The position numbers and the translations under genes are program-made. Below, piece by piece: positions 22,779-30,779 of a stretch of 64,000 bases of DNA. Source of the stretch: Myxococcota bacterium (GTDB taxonomy: Bacteria > Myxococcota_A > UBA9160 > UBA4427); contig JAWKRT010000003.1 of the NCBI GenBank assembly GCA_041389495.1, positions 310,001-374,000 on the forward strand, in the 5' to 3' direction. Below the pieces are notes generated by a model. That model was not told the origin of the DNA. It saw nothing but the letters and a program-made list of their open reading frames with translations, and did no database searches. Each line of letters starts with the position of its first letter. Positions within the stretch are counted from its first letter, which is position 1.

Positions 22779-23522
22779 ATGCGCCGCGACGGGCGCGCCA
22801 ACGACCAGCTGCGACCGGTCGACTTCCAGCTCGACTTCACCGACAACCCGCTCGGCTCCGTGCTCTGCACGATGGGCGGCACGCGCGTGCTGTGCACGGT
22901 GTGCGAAGAGGACACCGTTCCGCGCTGGCTCAAGGGCGCGGGGCAGGGCTGGGTCACGGCCGAGTACTCGATGCTGCCGGGCGCGACGGACCGCCGCAGC
23001 GAGCGCGAGGCCGCGCGCGGGCGGCAGTCCGGGCGCACGCTCGAGATCCAGCGCCTGATCGGGCGCAGCCTGCGCGCCGTCGTCGACCTCCAGGCGCTCG
23101 GCGAGCGCACGCTCTGGGTCGACTGCGACGTGCTGCAGGCGGACGGCGGCACGCGCACCGCATCGATCACGGGCGCGTATCTCGCGCTCGCGCTCGCGTG
23201 CCGCCGCCTCGTCGATGCGAAGCGACTGCGCGCCACGCCGCTGCTCGACGGCGTCGCCGCGGTGTCCGTCGGCGTCGTCGAGGGCGACGTCCGTCTCGAC
23301 CTCCCGTACGAGGAGGACGCGCGCGCGGAGGTCGACATGAACGTCGTCGCGACCGCGTCGGGCCGGCTGATCGAGGTCCAGGGAACCGGCGAGGGCGCGA
23401 CCTTCTCGCGCGCCCAGCTCGACGCGCTGACCGACCTCGCGCTCGCGGGCGTCGACGAGCTGTGCCGCCTCCAGGCCCGCGCGCTGGAGGGCGCCGCCGC
23501 GCCTCCGAACGGCACGCGGTGA
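22779..23522 (+). CDS. rph: Ribonuclease PH
   Basis: A 247-residue phosphorolytic 3'-5' exonuclease that trims tRNA precursors. The start MRRDGRANDQLRPVDFQLDF is canonical. RSEREAARGRQSGRTLEIQRLIGRSLRAVVDL covers the phosphate-binding region, and DCDVLQADGGTRTASITGAYLAL the active-site segment, followed by YEEDARAEVDMNVV. A GGAGG site precedes the ATG. It overlaps rdgB by 4 bp (GTGA), a common pairing in bacteria. Confidence 0.97.
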   Translation: MRRDGRANDQLRPVDFQLDFTDNPLGSVLCTMGGTRVLCTVCEEDTVPRWLKGAGQGWVTAEYSMLPGATDRRSEREAARGRQSGRTLEIQRLIGRSLRAVVDLQALGERTLWVDCDVLQADGGTRTASITGAYLALALACRRLVDAKRLRATPLLDGVAAVSVGVVEGDVRLDLPYEEDARAEVDMNVVATASGRLIEVQGTGEGATFSRAQLDALTDLALAGVDELCRLQARALEGAAAPPNGTR

Positions 23523-24178
23523 AGCGGCTCGTCGCGGCGACGGGCAACGACGGAAAGGTGCGCGAGCTGCGGCAGCTGCTGCGCGGCGCGCCCGTCGAGC
23601 TCGTCTCGCTGCGCGATGCGTCGCTCGCGGGCCGCGCGCCCGTGGCATTTCCGGAAGAGGGCGGCGACTACCGCGCCAACGCCCTCGCCAAGGCGCGCGC
23701 CGTCGCGGCCCAGTGGGGCATCGCGGCGATCGCCGACGACTCGGGGCTCGAAGTCGACGCGCTCGACGGCGCGCCGGGGCCGTACTCGGCGCGCTACGGA
23801 GGCGCCGGGCTGTCCGATGCGGAGCGCGTCGCGCGCCTGCTCGACGCGCTCCGCGACGTCCCGCCGCCTCGGCGCGGAGCGCGCTTCGTGTGCGTCGCGG
23901 CGCTCGCGGTTCCCGGTGCGGGCGGCGCGGTCGACGCGACGTCCGCCGACGGCGTCTGCGCCGGCGCGATCGCGACCCGCGCGTCGGGCGGGGGCGGCTT
24001 CGGCTACGACCCGGTCTTCGTTCCGGCCGGGGTGGAGCCCGTCGCGTCGCACGCGACGGCGGGCGCGCGCACGATGGCGGAGGTCGGAGACGCGGTGAAG
24101 GACCGCATCTCGCACCGCGCGCGCGCCGTGGCGGCGCTCGTTCAGACGAGGACGTGGGAGAGCTGGCTCTCGACGTAG
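23519..24178 (+). CDS. rdgB: Non-canonical purine NTP pyrophosphatase (RdgB/HAM1)
   Basis: A 219-residue house-cleaning enzyme that hydrolyses ITP, dITP and XTP. Motifs: ATGNDGKVRELRQLL at the start, ADDSGLEVDALDGAPGPYSARYGG in the middle, and GGGFGYDPVF plus a SHRARA end. The GTG start overlaps the rph stop codon. The last 37 bp overlap the convergent PilZ gene. Confidence 0.95.
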   Translation: MKRLVAATGNDGKVRELRQLLRGAPVELVSLRDASLAGRAPVAFPEEGGDYRANALAKARAVAAQWGIAAIADDSGLEVDALDGAPGPYSARYGGAGLSDAERVARLLDALRDVPPPRRGARFVCVAALAVPGAGGAVDATSADGVCAGAIATRASGGGGFGYDPVFVPAGVEPVASHATAGARTMAEVGDAVKDRISHRARAVAALVQTRTWESWLST

Positions 24179-24879
24179 TCGCGCAGGGCCTCGGCGTCGC
24201 TCGTCGAGAGCTGGCCGAAGCGCACGCCCATGCCGAGCGGGAGATTCGGCCGCTGCAGGTTGCCCGGCACGTTCGCGAACATCACCGTCGCCGGCGCCGC
24301 GATCGCGCCCGACGGCAGCTTGATCTCGACCTCGATCGCCGCGCCGTTCATGCACGCGCGCGGCGTCGCGAGGAACGCGCCCGTCTCGGAGAGGCTGTAG
24401 ACCTGCGCGTCGCGCGTGCGGCCGCCCGCCGTCGCGCGCGCCGCGAGCCGCGTCGGCACGCGCTCCGACGCGCGGATCGCGTCGCCCTCGTCCATCGCGG
24501 TGAGCCGGTTGATCTGGAAGCGCAGCGTCGTCGGATCGATCGGCTCCCAGAGGCCGTAGCGGACGCCGGCGGCGCGCAGCCACTTGCGATCCTGCGCGTC
24601 GGGCTCGGGGCCGACGGCCGCGATGCGCAGCCGCTCGCTGCGGACCGAGCGGAGGCTCTTGAGCGCGCGCTTCAGTCGGCGGTCGGCGAACTCGGCCGGG
24701 AGCAGCACCGCGCGGATCGGCGCGTCGGCCTCCTCGAGGAGCCGCTCGGCGGCCTCGATCGTCTCGCAGCGCAGTGGGTGGAAGCCGAGGCCGCCGATGC
24801 GCGTCGCGAGCTCGTCCCACGTGCCATCCGGCCCTTCGAGCAGGAGCACGGTCGGAGTCGCGCGCGGGTCGTCGGCCAT
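24142..24879 (-). CDS. Receiver-like plus PilZ domain protein
   Basis: A 245-residue protein. The first 125 residues resemble a receiver domain (TVLLLEGPDGTWDELATRIGGLGFHPLRCETIEAAERLLEE) without an obvious phospho-Asp. The second half looks like a PilZ c-di-GMP binding domain: RVPTRLAARATAGG supplies an R-x3-R motif and YSLSETGAFLATPR the D/N-x-S-x2-G part, here SLSETG. Such proteins typically link c-di-GMP to motility. It is convergent with rdgB and overlaps it by 37 bp. Confidence 0.78.
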   Translation of the reverse strand: MADDPRATPTVLLLEGPDGTWDELATRIGGLGFHPLRCETIEAAERLLEEADAPIRAVLLPAEFADRRLKRALKSLRSVRSERLRIAAVGPEPDAQDRKWLRAAGVRYGLWEPIDPTTLRFQINRLTAMDEGDAIRASERVPTRLAARATAGGRTRDAQVYSLSETGAFLATPRACMNGAAIEVEIKLPSGAIAAPATVMFANVPGNLQRPNLPLGMGVRFGQLSTSDAEALRDYVESQLSHVLV

Positions 24880-24924
24880 CGCGGGCGGTTTCGGTGGGCC
24901 GATCCGGGCGCTTGAGGCGCCGCG

Positions 24925-25227
24925 TTAGGCGTGCTCGCCGTCGATGCGCGCGAGGATCTCCTCGGGCGTCGTCGTGGCGGGATCGAAGAAGCGGACGGCG
25001 CGGACCAGCCGGCGCCGCCGCCAGCGCGACAGCGCGAGGCCTTCGGCCGCGAGGAAGTCGGCGAGCCCGCGCTCGCAGAACGCGAGCGCATCGCGTCGGC
25101 GCAGGCGGTCGGGGTCGGCCCCGGCCTCGCGCAGCGCCATCCAGAGGCGGAAGCGCGGCACGAGCCGGCCGCAGGCCACCGACGTCTCGACGTACAGATG
25201 CTCGAACCGGCTCCGGTCCGGGTCCAC
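24925..25227 (-). CDS. Conserved-looking hypothetical protein, 100 residues
   Basis: A small basic protein rich in Arg, Leu and Ala, apparently all helical: RFRLWMALREAG, DALAFCERGLADFLAAEGL, LSRWRRRRLVRAVRFFDP, and TPEEILARIDGEHA. The GTG start is supported by GGAGG with a 7-base spacing; larger upstream frames have no site. I do not recognise the family. It lies 45 bp upstream of the PilZ gene on the same strand, so a shared transcript is likely. Confidence 0.65.
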   Translation of the reverse strand: MDPDRSRFEHLYVETSVACGRLVPRFRLWMALREAGADPDRLRRRDALAFCERGLADFLAAEGLALSRWRRRRLVRAVRFFDPATTTPEEILARIDGEHA

Positions 25228-25339
25228 GTTCGCCTCCGCAGCAGATGCTGCGGGTGGGTGGCCCCGGCCGTCGCCCGGTGTCAGACCGCGGTGGCGTTGC
25301 GCGCGCGCTGCCGGCGCGGACGGCCGCGCGGCACCCCGG

Positions 25340-26794
25340 TCACACCAGGGCGACGACCGCGACCGTCGACGCCAGCGCGCCGAGCGCCGCGCTCCCGAGC
25401 GCGAGCGGCAGCTGTGTCGCGACGTGGTCCACGTGGTCGCAGCCGGTGAACATGCTCGACAGGATGGTCGTGTCCGAGATGGGCGAGCACTGGTCGCCGA
25501 ACACGGCACCGCCGAGCACCGCGCCGAAGCAGATCTGCACGAACGTCGCGTCCGGCAGGACGGCCCACGCGAGCGGCATCGCGAGGGGGAAGACGACGCC
25601 GTACGTGCCCCACGACGTTCCGGTCGCGAACGCGATGCCCATGCACAGCGCCATCAGGGCGGCCGGGAGCGCGGCGGGCGGCATCGCGCTCCCGAGCAGG
25701 TTCACGACGTAGGGACCCGCGCCGAGGTCGGTCGACACGTCGCCGATCGTCACCGCGAGCCCGAGCACGATCGCACCGAGCGTCATCTTCTGGCAGCCCG
25801 CGACGAAGGCGCCGACCACCCGCGAGAGCGACATGCCGCGCGCCCACGCGACGCCCATCGCCGTGAGCGCGGCGAGCGCGAAGGCCTCGTTGTCCCAGAT
25901 CGACCCGGTGACGAAGTAGCTCCCGATCGCGATGCCGAGCAGCGCGCCGAGCGGCGCCAGGAAGTCGACGAGCGACGGTGTGTAGCTCGCGTCCTCGAGC
26001 TCCTCGGGCGCGTCGGCCGCGGCGGGCGGGATCATCGGCTGCGCGCCCGCGCGGTCGAGCAGGCCGTCGCGCTCCGCGCGCTCGCGCGCGGCGCGCATGC
26101 GCCCGAACACGGGCAGCACGCCGAGCGCGAAGAGCAGCGTCGACGTCACCGCGAACAGCGCGTAGAAGTTGTACCGGATCGCGTCGTAGAACATCGCCTT
26201 GCCCGCCGCCTCGTCGGGAAGCAGCGCGGGGATCGTGCCGGCGACGGTTCCCGCGACGAACGCGGGCCACGCGTTGAACGGCAGGATCGTCGCGACCGGC
26301 GACGAGGTCGAATCGACGATGTAGGACAGCTCCTCGTGGCTCACGCGATGCGCGTCCGCGACCGGCTTGACCGTCGACCCGGTGAGCACGGTGGAGACGG
26401 TGCCCCCCTGGTGGAAGACCATCCCGAGCGCCCATCCGAAGAGCATCGACGAGCGCCGGCCGCGCGCGACGCGCGCGCCCACCGTCTCCGCGAAGTGCCT
26501 CGCGCCGCCCGTGCGCTCCCACAGGCCCAGCAGTCCGCCGAGGCACCACAGGTAGATGAGCAGGATCTTGGCGTACTTCGACGAGCCGAGCGCCGGGATC
26601 AGGTAGCGCGTGATCGGGTTCGCCTCGCTCCAGGCGGCGGCGTCGAGCAGACCGCCGTGCGTCGCGGCGACGACGACGCTGCCCGAAAGGACGCCGGCGA
26701 AGAGCGATGCGATGACCTGTCGCGTGGCGAGGGCGAGGACGATCGTGACGAGCGCGGGGACGAGCGACAGGATCGTCGGGGACGCCTCGGTCAT
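25340..26794 (-). CDS. NhaC-family Na+/H+ antiporter
   Basis: A 484-residue membrane protein with about 11-12 helices. It has the features of the NhaC/tyrosine-importer superfamily: GMVFHQGGTVSTVLTGSTVKPVAD, DSTSSPVATILPFNAW, AFATGTSWGTYGVVFPLAMPL and GAVFGDQCSPISDTTILSSMF. Members exchange Na+ for H+, sometimes coupled to organic acids. The ATG at 26794 was chosen because the 21 residues before it are arginine-rich. A hydrophilic loop (about 240-275) separates the two halves. Confidence 0.87.
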   Translation of the reverse strand: MTEASPTILSLVPALVTIVLALATRQVIASLFAGVLSGSVVVAATHGGLLDAAAWSEANPITRYLIPALGSSKYAKILLIYLWCLGGLLGLWERTGGARHFAETVGARVARGRRSSMLFGWALGMVFHQGGTVSTVLTGSTVKPVADAHRVSHEELSYIVDSTSSPVATILPFNAWPAFVAGTVAGTIPALLPDEAAGKAMFYDAIRYNFYALFAVTSTLLFALGVLPVFGRMRAARERAERDGLLDRAGAQPMIPPAAADAPEELEDASYTPSLVDFLAPLGALLGIAIGSYFVTGSIWDNEAFALAALTAMGVAWARGMSLSRVVGAFVAGCQKMTLGAIVLGLAVTIGDVSTDLGAGPYVVNLLGSAMPPAALPAALMALCMGIAFATGTSWGTYGVVFPLAMPLAWAVLPDATFVQICFGAVLGGAVFGDQCSPISDTTILSSMFTGCDHVDHVATQLPLALGSAALGALASTVAVVALV

Positions 26795-26914
26795 CGCGCC
26801 GCAGGGTAGCGGCGATCGCGCCGCGCGCGGCGCTCGAACCGACCGCGGCACCCGCACCTGCCCGTGGCCCGGGCGTCGGTGCGAAGCGCCGGGCCCGCGC
26901 GGGCGGCGCCGCGT

Positions 26915-27484
26915 TCAGGCGCCGTCGGCCTCGAGCAGCTCGCGCAGGTGGCGGCGCGCGCGGAACGCGCGCGTCTTCACCGCGCTGCGGCCGAGGCCCA
27001 CGCGTCGCGCGTAGTCCTCGTAGCTCTCGTCGTCGAGCGCGCAGCGCGCGATCACCTCGCGCTCCGTCGGCGCGAGCCCGGCCAGGCAATGGCGGAGCCG
27101 CGCGCGCGCTTCGCGCGCGACGAGCAGGTCGAGTGGGCCGGGGCCGGTCGCGCGCAGTGCGTCGATCGCGTCCGGCGCGGCCCGGTCGTCCGGGCCGGCG
27201 GCGGCGCGCGTCGCAGCGCCGCGGGGCCGACTGCGCTCCCGACGCAGCCACATCAACGCCTCGTTCACGACGATCCGGTGCAGCCAGGTCGACGGCTGCG
27301 CCTCGCCGCGGAAGCGTCCGGCCGCGGCGAGCGCCTTCGCGTAGGCCTCCTGCACGACGTCGTCGGCGACGTCCCGGTCGCGCACGATGCGCAGCGCGAC
27401 GGCGAGCATCCGCGACCGCAGGCCGCCGAGCTCGGCTTCGAGGCAGGCGGGACGGGTGGGCCGCGGGGAGGGTCTCGGAGCCAT
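26915..27484 (-). CDS. ECF-type RNA polymerase sigma factor (leftward of divergent pair)
   Basis: A 189-residue sigma-70 family factor. Region 2: MLAVALRIVRDRDVADDVVQEAYAKAL with WLHRIVVNEALMWLRRER. Region 4: LAGLAPTEREVIARCALDDESYEDYARRVGLGRSAVKTRAFRARRHLREL. The start ATG is 9 bases after the CGTA of a GTAACC-N16-CGTA promoter and has no ribosome site, which suggests leaderless, perhaps autoregulated, transcription. No anti-sigma gene follows it on its own strand. Confidence 0.9.
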   Translation of the reverse strand: MAPRPSPRPTRPACLEAELGGLRSRMLAVALRIVRDRDVADDVVQEAYAKALAAAGRFRGEAQPSTWLHRIVVNEALMWLRRERSRPRGAATRAAAGPDDRAAPDAIDALRATGPGPLDLLVAREARARLRHCLAGLAPTEREVIARCALDDESYEDYARRVGLGRSAVKTRAFRARRHLRELLEADGA

Positions 27485-27493
27485 GCGCTGGGG

Positions 27494-27519
27494 TACGCTC
27501 CGCCGCCGCTCGCGGTTAC
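27494..27519 (-). promoter_or_regulatory. ECF-type promoter, leftward copy
   Basis: Read on the minus strand: GTAACC (27519-27514), 16 bases, CGTA (27497-27494). This matches, from memory, the -35/-10 pattern of Caulobacter SigF promoters (GTAACC-N16-CGAA) except for one base in the -10. It lies 9 bases before the leftward sigma gene. Confidence 0.65.
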
Positions 27520-27555
27520 GGCGCGCCGCGCGATGCGCGCCGCGCCGATGCGCGC

Positions 27556-27581
27556 GTAACCCGTCGAGGGCTTCTGGCGTA
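27556..27581 (+). promoter_or_regulatory. ECF-type promoter, rightward copy
   Basis: GTAACC (27556-27561), 16 bases, CGTA (27578-27581): the exact mirror of the leftward copy. The -10 runs into the ATG at 27581, so a transcript from here would miss that codon and translation might start at the ATG at 27665. Confidence 0.65.
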
Positions 27582-28264
27582 TGACCGAGCGACGCGGCTC
27601 TCGACCGGCCGAGGGCGCGCCGGCGGGGCGCGACGGCGCGGACGCCGCGCGCTGGCGCGACTGGATGACGCGCGCGCAGCGCGGCGACGCGACGGCCTAC
27701 CGCAAGCTCCTCGAGGAGCTCCTGCCGGTCGTGCGGGCGCAGGTGCGCGCACGGCTCTTCGACGCCGCGCTCGCCGAGGACGTGGTGCAGAACGCGATGC
27801 TGAACCTGCACCGGGCGCGCGCGACCTACCGCGCGGAGCGGCCGTTCCTGCCCTGGCTGCGCGCGATCGTGCGCAACGCGACGGTCGACGCGCTGCGCGA
27901 GCGGGCGCGCCGCAGCGCGCGCGAGCTCGCCGTCGACGACGTCGATTCGGTCGCCGCCCTCGCGCGCGATGCGAGCCCTCGCGGGGCGAGCGCAGACGAC
28001 GGCGAGGCGCGCGTGCGGCGCGGCGAGCTCGCGGCGGAGCTCGAGCGGGCGCTCGCCGCGCTGCCGCCGCGCCAGCGCGAGGCGGTCGAGCTGCTGCACG
28101 TGCACGGTCTGTCGGTGGCCGCCGCCGCCGCGCGTGCGGGCACGACGACCGGCGCGCTCAAGGTCCGCGCACACCGCGGCTACCGCGCGCTGCGCGCGCG
28201 GCTCGGCGGGCACGCGAGCGACGGGGCGCGCGGTCCGCGTCGGGACGGGGAGGACGAGCGGTGA
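27581..28264 (+). CDS. ECF-type RNA polymerase sigma factor with NrsF partner
   Basis: A 227-residue sigma factor. Region 2: QRGDATAYRKLLEELLPVVRAQV and EDVVQNAMLNLHRARATY, then FLPWLRAIVRNATVDALRER. Region 4: LPPRQREAVELLHVHGLSVAAAAARAGTTTGALKVRAHRGYRALRA. The stop overlaps the GTG of an NrsF-type anti-sigma gene, the usual genetic link for this sigma class. Start is uncertain: ATG 27581 has GAGGG 10 bases upstream but overlaps the ECF promoter -10; ATG 27665 (199 residues) lies just before region 2 and keeps all domains. Confidence 0.88.
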   Translation: MTERRGSRPAEGAPAGRDGADAARWRDWMTRAQRGDATAYRKLLEELLPVVRAQVRARLFDAALAEDVVQNAMLNLHRARATYRAERPFLPWLRAIVRNATVDALRERARRSARELAVDDVDSVAALARDASPRGASADDGEARVRRGELAAELERALAALPPRQREAVELLHVHGLSVAAAAARAGTTTGALKVRAHRGYRALRARLGGHASDGARGPRRDGEDER

Positions 28265-28923
28265 GCATCGATCCCCGCGACGCCGAGCTCGTCGATGCGC
28301 TCGCCGCGGACCTCGCACCCGTGCGCGCCGTTCCGCGCGTCCGCACCTCCCTCGCGCTCGCGCTCGCGGCGTGGGCGCTCGTCCTCGTCGCGCTCGGCGC
28401 GCCCGCGCGGGTGAGGCCCGACTGGGCGGCCGCGCTCGCGACGCGGCTCGACTTCGCGGCCGCGGCGTTCGGGCTCGCGATCGCCGCGGTCGCCGGCGGC
28501 ATCGCGGCGCTCGCCTCGATCGTTCCGGGGCGCGAGCGGCTGGCCGCGCTCGCGGCTCGCACCTGTGCGATCGCGCTCTTCGCAGCGGCCGTCGGCGCGG
28601 GGGCCGCTGCCGCGCTCGGCGGCTTCGCGCGCAGCGTCCCGTTCGAAGCCGATCGCGCCTGCCTGCTCGAGGCGCTCGCCTTCGGCGCCGCTCCGGCCCT
28701 CGTGCTCGCCGCCCTCTGCGCGAGGGGCTTCGCCGCGCACGCCGCGGGCAGCGCAGTCGCCGTGCTCGTCGGCGCGGGCGCGCTCGGCGCCAGCGCGATC
28801 CACGCGCTCTGCCGCGTCGACGGCGCCGTGCACGTGCTGCTCGGGCATGTCGGTGCGCCGCTCGCGGCCGCGGTCGTGCTCGGCCCGCCGCTCGCGCTCG
28901 CGCTGCGAAGGTGGGCGCGGTGA
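28261..28923 (+). CDS. NrsF/DUF1109-type membrane anti-sigma factor
   Basis: A 220-residue protein with six predicted membrane helices and a short cytoplasmic N-terminus (SIDPRDAELVDALAADLAPVRAVP). Paired cysteines occur in the membrane part (RTCAIALF, RACLLEA, ALCARG, HALCRVDG). This is the layout of the DUF1109/NrsF family, in Caulobacter the negative regulator of SigF in response to heavy metals. It overlaps the sigma gene by 4 bp (GTGA) and the next gene by 4 bp, forming a tight three-gene unit. Assignment is by topology, context and N-terminal pattern. Confidence 0.8.
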   Translation: MSIDPRDAELVDALAADLAPVRAVPRVRTSLALALAAWALVLVALGAPARVRPDWAAALATRLDFAAAAFGLAIAAVAGGIAALASIVPGRERLAALAARTCAIALFAAAVGAGAAAALGGFARSVPFEADRACLLEALAFGAAPALVLAALCARGFAAHAAGSAVAVLVGAGALGASAIHALCRVDGAVHVLLGHVGAPLAAAVVLGPPLALALRRWAR

Positions 28924-29192
28924 GCGTCGAGCGCGCGGAAGGGCCGGACGCCGCGCCGCCGCCGGGCTTCCTCGCGCTCGCCGCGCGCGCGCGCGTCGTG
29001 CGGCGAGCGCTCGGCTACGCAGTCGTCGTCGGGAGCGTGCTGATCGCGATCAACCACGGCGACGCGCTGCTCGCGGGCGACGTCTCCGCGCGCCGCCTCC
29101 TCAAGATGGCCCTGACCGTGCTCGTCCCGTACTGCGTCTCGACGCTGTCGAGCGTCGGCGCGCTTCGCGATGCGGCGGCGACGCGTCGTTAG
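28920..29192 (+). CDS. NrtS-like small nitrate/nitrite transporter
   Basis: A 90-residue protein with two membrane helices: ALGYAVVVGSVLIAINHGDAL and LKMALTVLVPYCVSTLSSVG. The INHGDALL and LVPYCVST motifs are those of NrtS proteins (PF13787-type), described in cyanobacteria as a minimal nitrate/nitrite transporter. It overlaps the anti-sigma gene by 4 bp, so it is probably expressed from the same sigma-controlled unit. No nitrate reductase is in the window. Confidence 0.8.
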   Translation: MSVERAEGPDAAPPPGFLALAARARVVRRALGYAVVVGSVLIAINHGDALLAGDVSARRLLKMALTVLVPYCVSTLSSVGALRDAAATRR

Positions 29193-29262
29193 GCGCCCGC
29201 GCGCCGCGCGTTCCCGGACGCGGTCGACAGGTGGCCGCGCTCGTCGGTAGGCTCGGCCGGCC

Positions 29263-29907
29263 ATGTCGAAGCCCGCCCCCGAGCTGCTGCTGATCCGCCA
29301 TGCGGAGAGCGAGTGGAACGCGATCGGCCGATGGCAGGGGCACGCGGACCCTCCGCTGTCCGCGCAGGGGAGGGCGCAGGCCCTCGCGCTCGCCGACGCG
29401 CTCGCGCGCGAGCGCGTCGACCGGCTCGAGGCGAGCGACCTCGCCCGCGCGCGCCAGACGGCGGACGCGCTGGCGGCGCGCTGGGGAGTCGCCGTCCGCA
29501 CGGATGCGATCTATCGCGAGCTCGACCTCGGCGCCTGGTCGGGCCTGACGCGGGCCGAGATCGAGGCGCGCGACGCCGCGCGCCTCGCGCCGTTCGACGC
29601 GGGCCACCCGGACGCGCGCGCGCCGGGTGGCGAGTCGCGCAGCGACCTCGCGGCGCGTGCGCGCGCCGCGCTCGAGTCGCTGTGCGCGCGCTGCGCGGGC
29701 GAGCGGGTCGCGGTGGTGACGCACGGCGGCTTCGTGCGCGCGCTGCTGCCCGAGCTCGGGCGCGACGGCGCCGTGCGGCACGCGGTCGCGAACGCGAGCG
29801 TCCATCGGGCGCGCGCCGACCAGCTCCTCGCGGCGCTGCGCGCGCGCACGGCCGGGGGGCGGGCGGCCGGCGGGGAGTGGCGACCGGCCGGCGACGAGCC
29901 GTTCTGA
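29263..29907 (+). CDS. Histidine phosphatase family protein (PGM-like)
   Basis: A 214-residue enzyme with the phospho-His motif LLIRHAESEWN (residues 9-19), the LEASDLARARQTADAL arginine segment, and the second catalytic His in VVTHGGFVRALLPEL. This branch includes phosphoglycerate mutase-like phosphatases, CobC and others; the substrate cannot be told. The ATG is 9 bases after a TAGGCT hexamer with no ribosome site, another candidate leaderless gene. Confidence 0.9.
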   Translation: MSKPAPELLLIRHAESEWNAIGRWQGHADPPLSAQGRAQALALADALARERVDRLEASDLARARQTADALAARWGVAVRTDAIYRELDLGAWSGLTRAEIEARDAARLAPFDAGHPDARAPGGESRSDLAARARAALESLCARCAGERVAVVTHGGFVRALLPELGRDGAVRHAVANASVHRARADQLLAALRARTAGGRAAGGEWRPAGDEPF

Positions 29908-29925
29908 GCGGAGCCGAGTGGAACC

Positions 29926-30771
29926 CTAGTCGGGCGCGATGCGCGCGCGGCCGCGCGCGCCGAGCCAGGCCACGAAGCCCGGCGACACGCGCTTCGCGAA
30001 CCACAGCGCCCACGATTCGGGCGAGATCGGCGCGAGCCCGCGGTCGCGCTCGATCGCGCGCAGCACGCCGCGCGCGACGCGCTCGGCCGTGTAGCCGCGC
30101 CGCCGGTAGCCGGCGACGAGCTGGTCGCGCATGGCGGAGGTGGCGAGCGGCCCGCGGAGCTTCGCGTTGCGCGTGATCGGCGTGTCGATGATGCCCGGGC
30201 AGACGGCGCTCACGCCGATGCCCGCCGGCGCGAGCTCGTCGCGCAGCGCCTCCGACAGCCCGACCACCGCGAACTTCGTCGTCGAGTAGGCGGCGAGCGC
30301 CTGGGACGCGAAGTAGCCGGCGAGCGAGGCGACGTTCACGACGTGCCCGCCGCGCGCGCGGGAGACCATGCGCGGCACGAATGCGCGGCAGCCGTGGACG
30401 ACGCCCATCAGGTTCACGTCGACGATCCAGCGCCAGTCCTCGAGCGTCGTGTCCTGGAAACGCGCGCCGATCGCGACGCCGGCGTTGTTCATCAGCACGT
30501 CGACGGCCGGGACGCGCGCGTGCACCTGGTCGGCGAACGCCGAGACGGCGGCGGCATCGGCGACGTCGACGCGCGCGGCGAGCGTGGCGGCGCCGGCCGG
30601 CCGGGCGAGCGCCGCGATGCGCTCGCCCGTCTCCGCGAGGCCCGCCTCGTCGAGGTCGCAGAGGGCGAGGCTCGCGCCGCGCGCGGCGAAGGCGAGCGCG
30701 CTCGCGCGCCCGATTCCCGACGCGGCGCCCGTGACGACGACCCAGCGCCCTCCGAGGTTGCGCACGTCCAC
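29926..30771 (-). CDS. Short-chain dehydrogenase/reductase
   Basis: A 281-residue classical SDR: cofactor loop TGAASGIGRASAL, Asp for adenine CDLDEAG, NNAG in MNNAGVAIGARF, catalytic Ser in NVASLAGYF and YSTTK. The C-terminal tail (AKRVSPGFVAWLGARG) resembles SDRs of hydrophobic substrates. The GTG start lies 9 bp after the cstA stop codon. The substrate is unknown. Confidence 0.86.
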   Translation of the reverse strand: MDVRNLGGRWVVVTGAASGIGRASALAFAARGASLALCDLDEAGLAETGERIAALARPAGAATLAARVDVADAAAVSAFADQVHARVPAVDVLMNNAGVAIGARFQDTTLEDWRWIVDVNLMGVVHGCRAFVPRMVSRARGGHVVNVASLAGYFASQALAAYSTTKFAVVGLSEALRDELAPAGIGVSAVCPGIIDTPITRNAKLRGPLATSAMRDQLVAGYRRRGYTAERVARGVLRAIERDRGLAPISPESWALWFAKRVSPGFVAWLGARGRARIAPD

Positions 30772-30779
30772 GCGGGCGC

